Made by a program: the position numbers and the translations under genes. DNA of 64,000 nt from Myxococcus dinghuensis (GTDB lineage Bacteria; Myxococcota; Myxococcia; Myxococcales; Myxococcaceae): the NCBI RefSeq assembly GCF_024198235.1, contig NZ_JAKCFB010000004.1:248001-312000 (forward strand), written 5' to 3'. The notes under the pieces are model-generated. The model saw only the letters and a list, made by a program, of their open reading frames with translations. It did no database searches and was not told where the DNA came from. Below, piece after piece: positions 26,383 to 35,619 of the stretch (positions are counted from its first letter, which is position 1; every line of letters begins with the position of its first letter).

Positions 26383-29300
26383 CTACGGGGAGCAGTGCCC
26401 CAGCTCCGCCCGTGCCTCGAGGACCTCCCCGGGGTAGCCCGCGCGCCAGGACGCCCACTCCGTCCAGGCCCGCCGCGCCTCCTGACAGGCCTCGTCGGGA
26501 GCCCCCGACAACCGCAGCGCCCGGGCGAGCCGTCGCCGGGCCAGGGGAACCCGGGCGGACACCACCCCGTCGCCAGAGAGCGCCTCCAGCGCGGAGCGCA
26601 GGAACGGCACCGCTCTTCCCGGCGCGCCCTCCGCCAGGTGGATGTCGCCCAGCAGGACCAACGCCTTGATGCGCTCCGGCGCCATGGGCCCGCGCTCCTT
26701 CTCCAGCGCCTCGAGTCCCCGTTCGGCGTGGGTCCGCGCCTCCCCGACCCGCCCCAGGAACAGCAGGGCGTCCGCGAGCCAGCGCAGCCCCTCTCCATCC
26801 ACCGCGCCCTTCGCCACCAGGGGCTCCTGGAGCGCGACCCCCCGGACGTGGAAGGTACGGGCCTCGGTGGTGCGCCCCAGGACCCTCAACAGCCGCCCCA
26901 CCTCGTGCAGATCCAAGGCGACCTCGGGGTGGGCCGCGCCATAGGCCCGCTCGCGGGACGCCAGGCTGCGCCGGGCCTGCGCCAGCTCGGCCTCGCGCTC
27001 GCCCAGCTCCCCCTGGACGCCCCGCATGTTCGACTCCAGGCCCATCAGCAGGAAGTCCGCGGACTCCGGAGGGACGACCTTGCGCCCGAGCGCGACGCTC
27101 CGCTCCGCCGCCTCCCGTGCCTGGGCGCCGTGCCCCCACTCGAAGTAGACGAACGCCAGGACGGACAGGGTGCGAGCCACCGCCAGGTGCTCGGGGCCCC
27201 ACACCCGCTGGAAGATGACGAGGGCCCGCTGGAGGGCGCCCTCCGCGCGCGAGAACTCCCCCAGGTAGACCAGCGTCCCGCCCAGGTTCACCAGGGCCCG
27301 CGCGGTGTCCCGGTGGTCGGGGCCGTGGAGCGCCTCGTGGAGTCGGAACGCCTCCTCCTGCCACTGCTTCGCCTCGAGGAGCCGCCCCTGCTGCCGGGCC
27401 AGCAGCCCCAGGCGTCCGACGAGCTCCGCGCGCGTCGCCGCGTGAGACGCGCCCTTCGCGATGACACGCTCGAGCGCCCGGCGCAGCAGCGGCTCGGCCT
27501 CCGCGAAGCGGCCCTCCGTCTCGAGCAGCTCGGCGTGGACGTAGTCGAGCAACGCGTCGAACTCGGGGTCACGCAGCGGCTCCGCCACGGCCTGCGCGCG
27601 GTGGAAATGCGCCCAGGCCTCCCGCGTCTGCCCCAGGCCATGCACCGTGACCCAGGCCACCCCGTAGAGCGCCCGGGCCAGCACGCCATGGTGCCGTCCC
27701 GCCTCCGCCGCGAGGGCCGCCTGGTTCGCGGAGTCCCGGGCGGGCTCGAACATGCCGGCGTCCGACTGGATGGTCGCGCACAGCAGGTGGGCCTCCGCCT
27801 CCACGGGGCGGTAGCGCGTGCGCACGGCGCGCTCCCGCGCCGCCTGCGCCACCTTCAGGGCCTCCGGGGTGTGCCCCGCGAGCAGCTCCGCGTTCGCCCG
27901 CGCCAGCTCGCCCCGGATGGCCGCCACCTCGGCCAGGACGGCCGGGTCCTCGGGAGGCGCCACCGCCTCCTGCAACGTCCTCACGTCGGAGCAGCGCCGC
28001 AGGCTCACCAGCGAGGCGCCCAGGCCGAAGCCGCGCTCCACCGTGCGCGCATCCGCCGTCTGGAGCACGGACACCACGCGCGTCACCTCGCCCAGGCGCT
28101 CGTCGAGGCACGCCATGCGCAGCCCCAGCACCTCGTCCGACTGCTCGCCCCAGACGCGCGTGGCCTCGCAGGCCTCCTGATGCGCGCGCACCCAGTCCGT
28201 CTTCCAGCGCTCCAAGGCCTCCGCCACCGCAGAGAAGGAGCCCTCCGCGTCCGCCGAGCCCGTGGTCTGGAACGCCCGGTGGACGGCCTCGCGCGCCGCC
28301 GCGTCCCATACCCCCGCGAAGTGCCGCTCGCTCCCCTGGCACAGCTCGCGCGGATCCCGCGTGGCCACGACCCCCAGCGCCGCGACGACGAGGACCCCCG
28401 CCAGCGCGCCGAGGCTCGCGTTGCGCCAGCGCGCGACGGGGTCCCTCGAGAGCCGCGCGCGCAGCTCCTCCATGGAGATGAAGCGCTTCGCCGGGTCCGC
28501 GCAGAGCCCCCGTCGGACCACGGAGCGAAGCCACGCGGGCACACCGGGCCGCTCGGGACGCACCGCCTGTCGCGACATCTCCTCGAGCAGGGCCTCCCGC
28601 GTCGTCCCCTCGAAGGGCCGATGCCCGTTGAGCGCTTCGTACAACGCCACACAGAAGGAGAACTGGTCCGTGCGCGCGTCACCGCGCTCGCCGCGCAGTT
28701 GCTCCGGCGCGCCGTAGGCCAGCGTGCCGAGCAGGGTCCCCGTGACGGTGAGGGAGTCGCTCGTCGGCGGCGGGGCCGACACCGGCGCGTCCCCGGACGA
28801 CGCCGTCGCGTGGGAGAGACCGAAGTCGGTGATGCGGACGACGCCGTCTTTCGTGAGCAGGACGTTGTCCGGCTTGAAGTCGCGGTGGACGATGCCCAGC
28901 GCGTGCGAGGCCACCAGTCCATCCGCGGCCTGGAGGAAGCACGCCAGCACCTCGCGGCGCGAGCGGGGGCGCTCCGCCAGCCACTTGCGCAGCGTGCCGC
29001 CCTCCACGAACTCCATCACCAGGAACAACTGTCCCTCGTACTCGCCCACGTCGTGGAGGCTGGCGACGTGGGGATGGGACAGCCGCGCCATGGTCCGCGC
29101 CTCGCGCTCCAGACGCTGGCGCGCCAGGTCCAGCGAGTCGCCCTGGAAGCGGTCGGGGTTGAGCAGCTTCAACGCCACCTTGCGGTCCAGCTCGGGGTCG
29201 TAGGCGGCGTGGACCCGCCCCATGCCTCCCTCCCCCAGCAGGCCCAGCACCACGTAGCGGCCCACCCGCGTGCCCGTGGTGAGCAGCCCCACGCCCTGCT

Positions 29301-29451
29301 CGGGGGGCGGCTCCTCCAGGGCGCTCAGCGCGGCGAGCACGCCGCGACACTCGCCACAGCTGGTGACGTGGGCGCGCACCGCCTGCTCCCGCTCGGAGGA
29401 CAGCAGGCCGTTCACGTAGCGCGCGAGGTCGTTCTCGTCCGGACAGCTCAT
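26383..29451 (-). CDS. Ser/Thr protein kinase with N-terminal anti-sigma-type zinc finger and TPR tail
   Basis: 1022 residues. Residues 28-35 (HVTSCGEC) give the HxxxCxxC zinc-finger of zf-HC2 anti-sigma factors. The kinase domain spans about 65-320: GEGGMG P-loop, VALK (Lys95), HRDFKPDN near 188 and a DFG. A single transmembrane helix near 337-358 (ASLGALAGVLVVAALGVVA) places the kinase in the cytoplasm. The remaining ~660 residues form helical TPR-like repeats outside. The start codon overlaps the sigma stop by 4 bases (ATGA), so the two are translationally coupled. The simplest reading is that the zinc finger binds the partner sigma factor and that a signal received by the TPR region changes kinase activity or release of sigma. 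Confidence 0.92.
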   Translation of the reverse strand: MSCPDENDLARYVNGLLSSEREQAVRAHVTSCGECRGVLAALSALEEPPPEQGVGLLTTGTRVGRYVVLGLLGEGGMGRVHAAYDPELDRKVALKLLNPDRFQGDSLDLARQRLEREARTMARLSHPHVASLHDVGEYEGQLFLVMEFVEGGTLRKWLAERPRSRREVLACFLQAADGLVASHALGIVHRDFKPDNVLLTKDGVVRITDFGLSHATASSGDAPVSAPPPTSDSLTVTGTLLGTLAYGAPEQLRGERGDARTDQFSFCVALYEALNGHRPFEGTTREALLEEMSRQAVRPERPGVPAWLRSVVRRGLCADPAKRFISMEELRARLSRDPVARWRNASLGALAGVLVVAALGVVATRDPRELCQGSERHFAGVWDAAAREAVHRAFQTTGSADAEGSFSAVAEALERWKTDWVRAHQEACEATRVWGEQSDEVLGLRMACLDERLGEVTRVVSVLQTADARTVERGFGLGASLVSLRRCSDVRTLQEAVAPPEDPAVLAEVAAIRGELARANAELLAGHTPEALKVAQAARERAVRTRYRPVEAEAHLLCATIQSDAGMFEPARDSANQAALAAEAGRHHGVLARALYGVAWVTVHGLGQTREAWAHFHRAQAVAEPLRDPEFDALLDYVHAELLETEGRFAEAEPLLRRALERVIAKGASHAATRAELVGRLGLLARQQGRLLEAKQWQEEAFRLHEALHGPDHRDTARALVNLGGTLVYLGEFSRAEGALQRALVIFQRVWGPEHLAVARTLSVLAFVYFEWGHGAQAREAAERSVALGRKVVPPESADFLLMGLESNMRGVQGELGEREAELAQARRSLASRERAYGAAHPEVALDLHEVGRLLRVLGRTTEARTFHVRGVALQEPLVAKGAVDGEGLRWLADALLFLGRVGEARTHAERGLEALEKERGPMAPERIKALVLLGDIHLAEGAPGRAVPFLRSALEALSGDGVVSARVPLARRRLARALRLSGAPDEACQEARRAWTEWASWRAGYPGEVLEARAELGHCSP

Positions 29452-30353
29452 TCCTTCGCCGCCAGGAGCCCGGACAGGCTCAGGTCGAGTCCGCCGTGGA
29501 TGGCGCGCATCACGCTGTCCAGCTCATCCGCGGAGAGCGCCAGTCGCTCCGACATGGCCCGCCGCGTGCGCTTCTCCAGCAGCGCCTGCACGCCGGTCAG
29601 GCGCCGCGACAGCGTGGACTTGTGCAGGCCGTACAGCGTGCCCATGCGCTCCAGGGAGAGCCGCTCCACGAAGTGCAGGCGCAGCAGCTCGCGGTCCTCG
29701 TCGTCGAGCGACGCCACCGCCTGCACGAAGGCGGCGCGCACGTGCGCGCGGGAGTCCTCGCGCACCAGGCCCAGCTCCAGTCCGCCCTGCGCGGGGTGGG
29801 CGGCCAGGACCTCCGCGTCCACCTGGGCCTCCTGGCCATGCGCCTTGCGCATCCGCAGCGCGAGCCGCACCCCCGCGCTGTTCACCCAGTGGAGCAGCGA
29901 GCCCACGCCCGCGTAGCCGGCGAGCCGTGGCGCCGCCCCCATCCGGGGCATGAGCAGGTTCGCCCGGAGCGCCTGCAGCACCTCGTCCACGAAGGCGGGC
30001 GAGGGATGGAGGCGGGAGAGCGGCACACGCAAGCGCCCCAGGACCTCGCGCTCGAACAGGTCCGCGGCCCCGGGGGCCTCCTGGGCGCAGGCGAGCGCGA
30101 GCGCCAGGTCCCGGGCATGCAATCGCTCCAGGGCACGCGCCGGCTCCTCCGCCTCGGCGAGGCGCGCGCCCAGGTGCCGCGCGAACACGAGGGGCTCGGG
30201 CGCCACGCCTCGCAGCGAGGCGGCCTCGGCGAACACCCGGCCGAGCCCCTGCCGCAACCCGGGCTCGGCCCGCAGCCGCTCCGCGGCGCTCGCCGTCATC
30301 GAACCAAGAACCGCCTCGATCAGCTCGTCGGGAAGCGAGATGTCCGTGCGCAT
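29448..30353 (-). CDS. Sigma-70-family factor, Myxococcales gmx type
   Basis: 301 residues from the ATG at 30353. The in-frame extension to 30728 is Arg/Pro-rich and was not used. Region 2-like helices lie around MGAAPRLAGYAGVGSLLHWV. Region 4 is LLRLHFVERLSLERMGTLYGLHKSTLSRRL, an HTH for -35 recognition. Divergent region 2 plus a tail after region 4 is typical of the Myxococcales family 1 sigma-70-like factors (TIGR03001-type) that are usually paired with a Ser/Thr kinase, as here. Target promoters are unknown; autoregulation through the 30354-30567 region is plausible. Confidence 0.88.
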   Translation of the reverse strand: MRTDISLPDELIEAVLGSMTASAAERLRAEPGLRQGLGRVFAEAASLRGVAPEPLVFARHLGARLAEAEEPARALERLHARDLALALACAQEAPGAADLFEREVLGRLRVPLSRLHPSPAFVDEVLQALRANLLMPRMGAAPRLAGYAGVGSLLHWVNSAGVRLALRMRKAHGQEAQVDAEVLAAHPAQGGLELGLVREDSRAHVRAAFVQAVASLDDEDRELLRLHFVERLSLERMGTLYGLHKSTLSRRLTGVQALLEKRTRRAMSERLALSADELDSVMRAIHGGLDLSLSGLLAAKE

Positions 30354-30567
30354 GAGCTCGCGAGTCCAGGGGCGAACCGGCCAACACCTCCAGCGCCCTC
30401 GTGGCCTGGAGGATACCCGGTCCGGACGCTCCGACGTGACGTCCGGGGGCGTATTCACCCCCAGCCCGGGCGGCCCGGGCCACGCATGGCGGCGCGGGCC
30501 CCCTCCCCTGTTCTGGCCTCGCCTCGGGCAGCACCTTGGATAGAACCGCGCGGAGGAGACCTGCCAG
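30354..30567. promoter_or_regulatory. Divergent promoter region of the sigma factor and uvrA-like genes
   Basis: About 210 bases. CCTCCAG (30387-30393) and CTGGAGG (30406-30412) form a perfect 7-bp inverted repeat with a 12-base spacer. It lies 34-60 bases upstream of the sigma factor start, a possible operator or self-recognised element. No other signal was clear. Confidence 0.35.
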
Positions 30568-33120
30568 ATGAGCCGCCGTCCACCGTCCCGCCCCACCTCG
30601 CCCGCCTCCCCCTCCACCGCCGGCTTCGTCCGCGTCCGGGGCGCGCGCGAGCACAACCTGAAGAACGTCGACGTGGAGCTGCCCCGGGACGCGCTGGTCG
30701 TCTTCACGGGCGTCTCCGGCTCCGGCAAGTCCTCGCTGGCCTTCGGGACCCTGTACGCGGAGGCGCAGCGACGTTACTTCGAGTCCGTGGCCCCGTACGC
30801 CCGGCGGCTCATCGACCAGGCGGGCATCCCGGAGGTGGACGCCATCGAGGGCCTGCCCCCCGCCGTCGCCCTCCAGCAACACCGGGGCGCGCCCACGTCA
30901 CGCTCGTCCGTGGGCAGCGTGACGACCCTCTCCAACTCGCTGCGGCTGCTGTACTCGCGCGCGGGCACCTACCCCCCGAAGCAGCCCCACCTCGACTCGG
31001 ACGCGTTCTCCCCCAACACCCCGGCGGGGGCCTGCGCGAACTGCCACGGCCTGGGCCGCGTGTACCAGGTGACGGAGCAGTCCCTGGTGCCCGACGACTC
31101 GCTCACCATCCGCGAGCGCGCCGTCGCGGCGTGGCCCCCGGCGTGGCACGGCCAGAACCTGCGCGACATCCTGGTGACGCTCGGCCACGACGTGGACCGG
31201 CCCTGGCGGGAGCTGCCGAAGAAGGACCGGGAGTGGATCCTCTTCACGGACGAGCAGCCCACCGTGCCCGTCTACGCGGGCTTCACGCCGGCCGAGACGC
31301 AGCGCGCGCTCAAGCGCAAGGAGCCGCCCAGCTACATGGGCACCTTCACCAGCGCGCGCAAGTACGTGCTCCAGGCCTTCGCCACCACCCAGAGCGCCCT
31401 CATCAAGCGGCGCGTCTCCCAGTACATGGTCAGCGGCGAGTGCCCCGTGTGCCACGGCAAGCGGCTGAAGCCGGAGTCGCTGTCCGTCACCTTCGCGGGC
31501 CTGGACATCGGCGAGCTGTCGCAGTTGCCGCTCCAGCGCGTCGCCGACCTGCTGCGTCCCTACGCCCAGGGCACCGCGCCCGCCGCGCGGAAGCTCTCGA
31601 AGGAGCACCCGGAGAAGGCGCTGGTGATGGAGCGCATCTCCAAGGACCTGCTGGGCCGCATCGACGTGCTGCGGGAGCTGGGCCTGGGCTACCTCGCGCT
31701 GGAGCGCGCCACGCCCACCCTCTCTCCCGGAGAGCTGCAGCGGCTGCGGCTGGCCACGCAGGTGCGCTCCAACCTGTTCGGCGTGGTGTACGTGCTGGAC
31801 GAGCCCTCCGCGGGGCTGCACCCGGCGGACACCGAGTCCCTGCTCCGGGCGCTCGACGCGCTCAAGGGCGCGGGCAACTCGCTGTTCGTCGTGGAGCACG
31901 AGGTGGACGTCATCCGCCACGCGGACTGGGTGGTGGACGTGGGCCCGGCCGCGGGCGAGCACGGCGGCGAAATCGTCTACAGCGGCCCGCTCGACGGCCT
32001 CCGGGCGGTGGAGGCCTCCCGCACGCGGCACTACCTCTTCGCCCCCCAGCCCTCGCGGACGCGTCCACCGCGCGAGCCCCGGGGCTGGCTGCGGCTGGAG
32101 GGCGTGTCGCGAAACAACCTGCGCGCGCTCGACGTGGACTTCCCGCTGGGGGTCTTCACCACCGTGACGGGCATCTCCGGCTCCGGGAAGTCGAGCCTCG
32201 TCAGCCAGGTGCTGGTGGAGCTGGTCGCCGCCCACCTGGGCCACGCGCCGCCGGAAGACGAGGAGGAAGGGGACGCGCTGGAGCGCGCCGAGGTGCGCAC
32301 CACGGGCGGGCGGCTCGTCTCCGGCATGGAGGGCCTCCAGCGGCTGGTGCGCGTGGACCAGAAGCCCATCGGCCGCACGCCGCGCTCCAACCTGGCCACG
32401 TACACCGGCCTGTTCGACAACGTCCGCAAGCTGTTCGCGGCGACGCCCGCCGCCCGGGCGCGGCGCTACGACGCCGGCCGCTTCTCCTTCAACGTCCCCA
32501 AGGGGCGCTGCGAGACCTGCGAAGGCGAGGGCTTCGTCAGCGTGGAGCTGCTCTTCCTGCCCAGCGTCTACGCGCCGTGCCCCACCTGCCACGGGGCCCG
32601 CTACAACGCGAAGACGCTCGAAATCACCTACCGGGGCAAGACCATCGCCCAGGTGCTGGGCATGACGGTGGACACGGCCCACACGTTCTTCACCGACGAG
32701 CCCCACGTCCTGCGCTCGCTCGAGGTGCTGCGCGAGGTGGGCCTGGGCTACCTGCGCCTGGGCCAGCCCGCCACGGAGCTGTCCGGCGGCGAGGCCCAGC
32801 GCATCAAGCTGGCCACGGAGCTGCAACGCGTCCAGCGCGGCAACACGCTCTACGTCCTCGACGAGCCCACCACCGGCCTGCACCCCTCGGACGTGGACAA
32901 GCTGATGGCCCAGTTGGACGGCCTCGTGGCCGCGGGCAACACGGTCATCCTCGTGGAGCACGACATGCGCGTCATCGCCGCCAGCGACTGGGTCATCGAC
33001 ATGGGGCCGGGCGCGGGCGACGAGGGCGGAAAGGTGGTCGTGGCCGGCACACCCGCCCAGGTCGCCGCCACGCCCCGGAGCCGCACGGCCCCGTTCCTGG
33101 CCCGGGAGCTGGCTGGCTAG
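30568..33120 (+). CDS. UvrA-like ABC ATPase (short paralogue, UvrA2/DrrC class)
   Basis: 850 residues; GGAGGAGA lies upstream. Two ABC cassettes: GVSGSGKSSLAFGTLYAE with signature LSPGELQRLRLA and GISGSGKSSLVSQVLVE with signature LSGGEAQRIKLA. Zinc pairs CANCHG, CPVCHG and CETCEG...CPTCHG are present. Normal UvrA is about 940 residues; this one is some 90 shorter and fits the UvrA2 class, which lacks parts of the UvrB-interaction region. UvrA2 proteins are linked to tolerance of DNA-binding drugs (for example DrrC of daunorubicin producers) and to DNA damage. The housekeeping uvrA should be elsewhere. No antibiotic cluster is adjacent. Confidence 0.92.
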   Translation: MSRRPPSRPTSPASPSTAGFVRVRGAREHNLKNVDVELPRDALVVFTGVSGSGKSSLAFGTLYAEAQRRYFESVAPYARRLIDQAGIPEVDAIEGLPPAVALQQHRGAPTSRSSVGSVTTLSNSLRLLYSRAGTYPPKQPHLDSDAFSPNTPAGACANCHGLGRVYQVTEQSLVPDDSLTIRERAVAAWPPAWHGQNLRDILVTLGHDVDRPWRELPKKDREWILFTDEQPTVPVYAGFTPAETQRALKRKEPPSYMGTFTSARKYVLQAFATTQSALIKRRVSQYMVSGECPVCHGKRLKPESLSVTFAGLDIGELSQLPLQRVADLLRPYAQGTAPAARKLSKEHPEKALVMERISKDLLGRIDVLRELGLGYLALERATPTLSPGELQRLRLATQVRSNLFGVVYVLDEPSAGLHPADTESLLRALDALKGAGNSLFVVEHEVDVIRHADWVVDVGPAAGEHGGEIVYSGPLDGLRAVEASRTRHYLFAPQPSRTRPPREPRGWLRLEGVSRNNLRALDVDFPLGVFTTVTGISGSGKSSLVSQVLVELVAAHLGHAPPEDEEEGDALERAEVRTTGGRLVSGMEGLQRLVRVDQKPIGRTPRSNLATYTGLFDNVRKLFAATPAARARRYDAGRFSFNVPKGRCETCEGEGFVSVELLFLPSVYAPCPTCHGARYNAKTLEITYRGKTIAQVLGMTVDTAHTFFTDEPHVLRSLEVLREVGLGYLRLGQPATELSGGEAQRIKLATELQRVQRGNTLYVLDEPTTGLHPSDVDKLMAQLDGLVAAGNTVILVEHDMRVIAASDWVIDMGPGAGDEGGKVVVAGTPAQVAATPRSRTAPFLARELAG

Positions 33121-33173
33121 GATGGCGCCTCCCCCACGCCCCGCCCTCGCGGGGCCGCCCCAGGTGAAGGCCC

Positions 33174-34073
33174 ATGAGACGCTGGCTCGCGCCGTCCTGC
33201 ATCGCGTTGCTCCTGCTGCTGGGTTGCGACCCCGCCGACCCGAAGAAGCCCGGCGGCAACACCCCTGAAGACGACGCGGGCACGCCCGTGGGCGGCACCA
33301 AGAGCGCCAAGCGCGGCATCGCCTTCGACCTGGCCACGCCGGAGGACCTGGCGGCCGTCTCGTCCGGCGTGAGCTGGTGGTACAACTGGAGCCCCCAGCC
33401 CCACACCGGCGTGCCCGCGGACTTCCGCGCCCGCTACGGCATGGACTTCATCCCCATGCTGTGGAACGGCAACTTCGACGCCCCGCGCATCGAGGCCATG
33501 CTGAAGGCCAACCCCCACATCCAGTACCTGCTGCTGCTCAACGAGCCCAACCTCACGGACCAGGCGAACATGTCGCCCACGGACGCGGCGCGGCTCTGGC
33601 CCCGGTACGAGAGCGTCGCGGCGAACACGGGCGTCAAGCTGGTGGGCCCGGCGATGAACTGGGGGACGCTGAGCGGCTACTCCGACCCGGTGACGTGGCT
33701 GGACGCCTTCTACGCGGCGTACCGCGCGCAGAACGACAACCGGGAGCCGCGCATCGACTACCTCGCGTTCCACTGGTACGACTACGGGCTCGACGGGCAG
33801 TTGAACCGGCTGACGAAGTACGGCAAGCCGTTCTGGGTGACGGAGTTCGCCAACTGCCACCAGCAGCGGGACGGCGCGCAGATCGACTCCGTGGCCAAGC
33901 AGAAGGCGCAGATGACGGAGATGGTGGCCGTCTGCGAGCGCCGGGCCGACGTGTTCCGCTACGCGTGGTTCACGGGACGCTGGACGAACGACCCGTGCTT
34001 CGCGAGCCTGCTCGGCGCCAACGGCGTCCTCAACGAGCTGGGCAAGCACTACGTGTCCCTGCCCGTCCCCTGA
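33174..34073 (+). CDS. GH128-like glycosidase lipoprotein (beta-1,3-glucanase-type)
   Basis: 299 residues with AGGTGAAGG before the ATG. The leader ALLLLLGC is a lipobox with Cys18. After a Pro/Gly/Asp spacer a compact TIM-barrel follows: WWYNWSPQP, FIPMLWNG, the acid/base Glu in LLLNEPNLT, FHWYDYG, and the nucleophile Glu in WVTEFANCH. These are the landmarks of the Asl1/GH128 endo-beta-1,3-glucanase family. As a surface lipoprotein it could attack fungal cell-wall glucan, in line with the chitinase upstream. It lies 53 bases after the UvrA paralogue on the same strand. Confidence 0.88.
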   Translation: MRRWLAPSCIALLLLLGCDPADPKKPGGNTPEDDAGTPVGGTKSAKRGIAFDLATPEDLAAVSSGVSWWYNWSPQPHTGVPADFRARYGMDFIPMLWNGNFDAPRIEAMLKANPHIQYLLLLNEPNLTDQANMSPTDAARLWPRYESVAANTGVKLVGPAMNWGTLSGYSDPVTWLDAFYAAYRAQNDNREPRIDYLAFHWYDYGLDGQLNRLTKYGKPFWVTEFANCHQQRDGAQIDSVAKQKAQMTEMVAVCERRADVFRYAWFTGRWTNDPCFASLLGANGVLNELGKHYVSLPVP

Positions 34074-34096
34074 GGACGGGCGCGGGGCGCGGCGGG

Positions 34097-35476
34097 CTAC
34101 TTCGCGGGCTGCGTCTTGTTGGCCAGCAGGGTGACGGCCTGGTAGCCGCTGCCCTGCTCGAAGATGCCCTTCGCCGCCGGGTCCTTCTCCAGCTTCGCCT
34201 GCACCGACTTGGGGAGCTGGGCGTAGAGGTCCTGGCCGAGCAGCTCCTCGATGCGGTCCACGGGCACGCGCGTGGACTCCAGCAGCGGGAGGATCTGCTC
34301 CTTCTTCGACGGGCCCTCCTTCTGGTTCGGCACCATGTACGCGAACATGGACAGGTTGCCGTTGGGCAGCTCCAGGAGGACCGTCTTGAAGTTGTGCGTG
34401 GGGACGGCGATGCGGCGGTCGCTCTTGGCGCCCGTGGTGGCGATCTGGTCCGCCGGCAGCGGCTTGCCCTTCTCGTCCAGGTAGAGGTTGCCGGTGACGA
34501 TATAGGCCTTGCCGCCGGTCGCCTTCACCAGGTCGTTCACGCCCTTCTCCAGCGTGCGCCACACCTGCTGGTTGTGGTTGCCGTGCTGGGGGGCGATGTT
34601 GCTCATCAGGTGGCTCTCGTTCATCGCCTCCTGATTGGGCGAGTCCTCCGCGGGCTTCATGTGCCCCCGGTCGAACCCCGTGTTGTTGTAGTCCGAGTCG
34701 ACGACCCCCGCGCGCCCCAGCTCCGAGTCGCGAACGAAGGTGCTCTGCGTCCGGTCCACGCCCGCGGGCGTCTCCTTGATGTCCGAGGCGGACAGCAGGT
34801 AGCTGACGAACGCGGGGACGTTCTTGCCCTCCTCCATCATCGCGCGCGAGTACTGCTTCACCAGCCCCACGCCCTTGGGCTCGCCCTTGGGACGCAGCGG
34901 GTCCAGCTCGCCGGCGGCCTCCGCCACCCGGCTCTGGAAGGCGGCCATCTGCTGGTCGGGCACCCACTTCGCGCCCTCGGCCTGGCCCATCTTCGACTTC
35001 TGGATGTAGGCCGCCAGCTCCTGCTGGGACAGCTCGCCGTCGCCGTTGCCCCCCAGGCGGTCCGCGCGCTTCGCCAGCTCGTCCTGCCACCTGGTGTCGA
35101 AGGCGTCGACGTCCACCGTGTTCGTGCCGCTCGTGGCCAGCTTCGCGTCGAGCGCGGCGCGGCCCTGCTGGAGCGTGGTGGAGGTGAGGTACTTGCCGTC
35201 CGTGGGGGCCGCCAGGTACGCCTGGAGCTCCGCCGCGGACACCTTGCCGTTGCGTCCGCGGGTCTTGTCGCCCGCGGCGTCCGCCGCCTTCAGCAGCCCG
35301 GCCTCCCAGCTCCCCTCGGCCCAACCGAACTTCGCCTGGAGCTCCGCGACGGACACCTCACGCGTCGCGGCGCGGTTCCAGCTCCCCCCCCGCGTCGTCA
35401 CGCCGTCGTTGGACACGGCGCCGGCGGTGGTGGCGGACGGGGTGCTGGCTCGGGAGGTCGGTCGCAGCGTCGTCAT
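34097..35476 (-). CDS. DNA/RNA non-specific endonuclease with EF-hand-like calcium sites
   Basis: 459 residues from the ATG at 35476 (GAGGAC upstream); an 18-codon extension is possible but has no ribosome binding site. The N-terminal ~190 residues contain EF-hand-like repeats, best seen as GGNGDGELSQQELAAYI and RGRNGKVSAAELQAYL. The C-terminal nuclease has the NUC1 motif DRGHMKP with the His general base, and N/H residues in ESHLMSNIAPQHGNHNQQVW that bind the metal. It cleaves DNA and RNA without sequence preference. There is no Sec or Tat leader, which is odd for a Serratia-nuclease homologue; export by a dedicated system or release by lysis is possible. Confidence 0.9.
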   Translation of the reverse strand: MTTLRPTSRASTPSATTAGAVSNDGVTTRGGSWNRAATREVSVAELQAKFGWAEGSWEAGLLKAADAAGDKTRGRNGKVSAAELQAYLAAPTDGKYLTSTTLQQGRAALDAKLATSGTNTVDVDAFDTRWQDELAKRADRLGGNGDGELSQQELAAYIQKSKMGQAEGAKWVPDQQMAAFQSRVAEAAGELDPLRPKGEPKGVGLVKQYSRAMMEEGKNVPAFVSYLLSASDIKETPAGVDRTQSTFVRDSELGRAGVVDSDYNNTGFDRGHMKPAEDSPNQEAMNESHLMSNIAPQHGNHNQQVWRTLEKGVNDLVKATGGKAYIVTGNLYLDEKGKPLPADQIATTGAKSDRRIAVPTHNFKTVLLELPNGNLSMFAYMVPNQKEGPSKKEQILPLLESTRVPVDRIEELLGQDLYAQLPKSVQAKLEKDPAAKGIFEQGSGYQAVTLLANKTQPAK

Positions 35477-35512
35477 CCGGGGGAAGTCCTCGGGCCGTCG
35501 AGGGAAAAACCT

Positions 35513-35585
35513 GGTGAGGGCCCTGCTCACCTATCGTCGGGTGCAACGGTCGCCCGGTTGCGTCACGGATTCACTTTTTCGTGAC
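35513..35585. promoter_or_regulatory. Two small inverted repeats upstream of the nuclease
   Basis: GGTGAG (35513-35518) with CTCACC (35526-35531), and GTCACG (35562-35567) with CGTGAC (35580-35585). Both lie in the 143-base gap upstream of the nuclease start, the first 38-56 bases from it, where a regulator could act. Confidence 0.35.
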
Positions 35586-35598
35586 AATTCCGCATCGG

Positions 35599-35614
35599 GG
35601 GCCCGGCGGGGCCC
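35599..35614. terminator. Short GC hairpin next to the GGCT-like gene's stop
   Basis: GGGCCC (35599-35604) pairs with GGGCCC (35609-35614) around a 4-base loop. It starts 5 bases beyond the stop of the minus-strand gene. No U tract follows. Confidence 0.35.
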
Positions 35615-35619
35615 GTGGA

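Noticed and set aside
26221..33167. Two plus-strand open frames of about 1225 codons antisense to the kinase, sigma factor and running past uvrA
   Set aside because: Composition is low-complexity Arg/Gln/His/Leu without motifs. The opposite strand, or another frame, carries clear family signatures.
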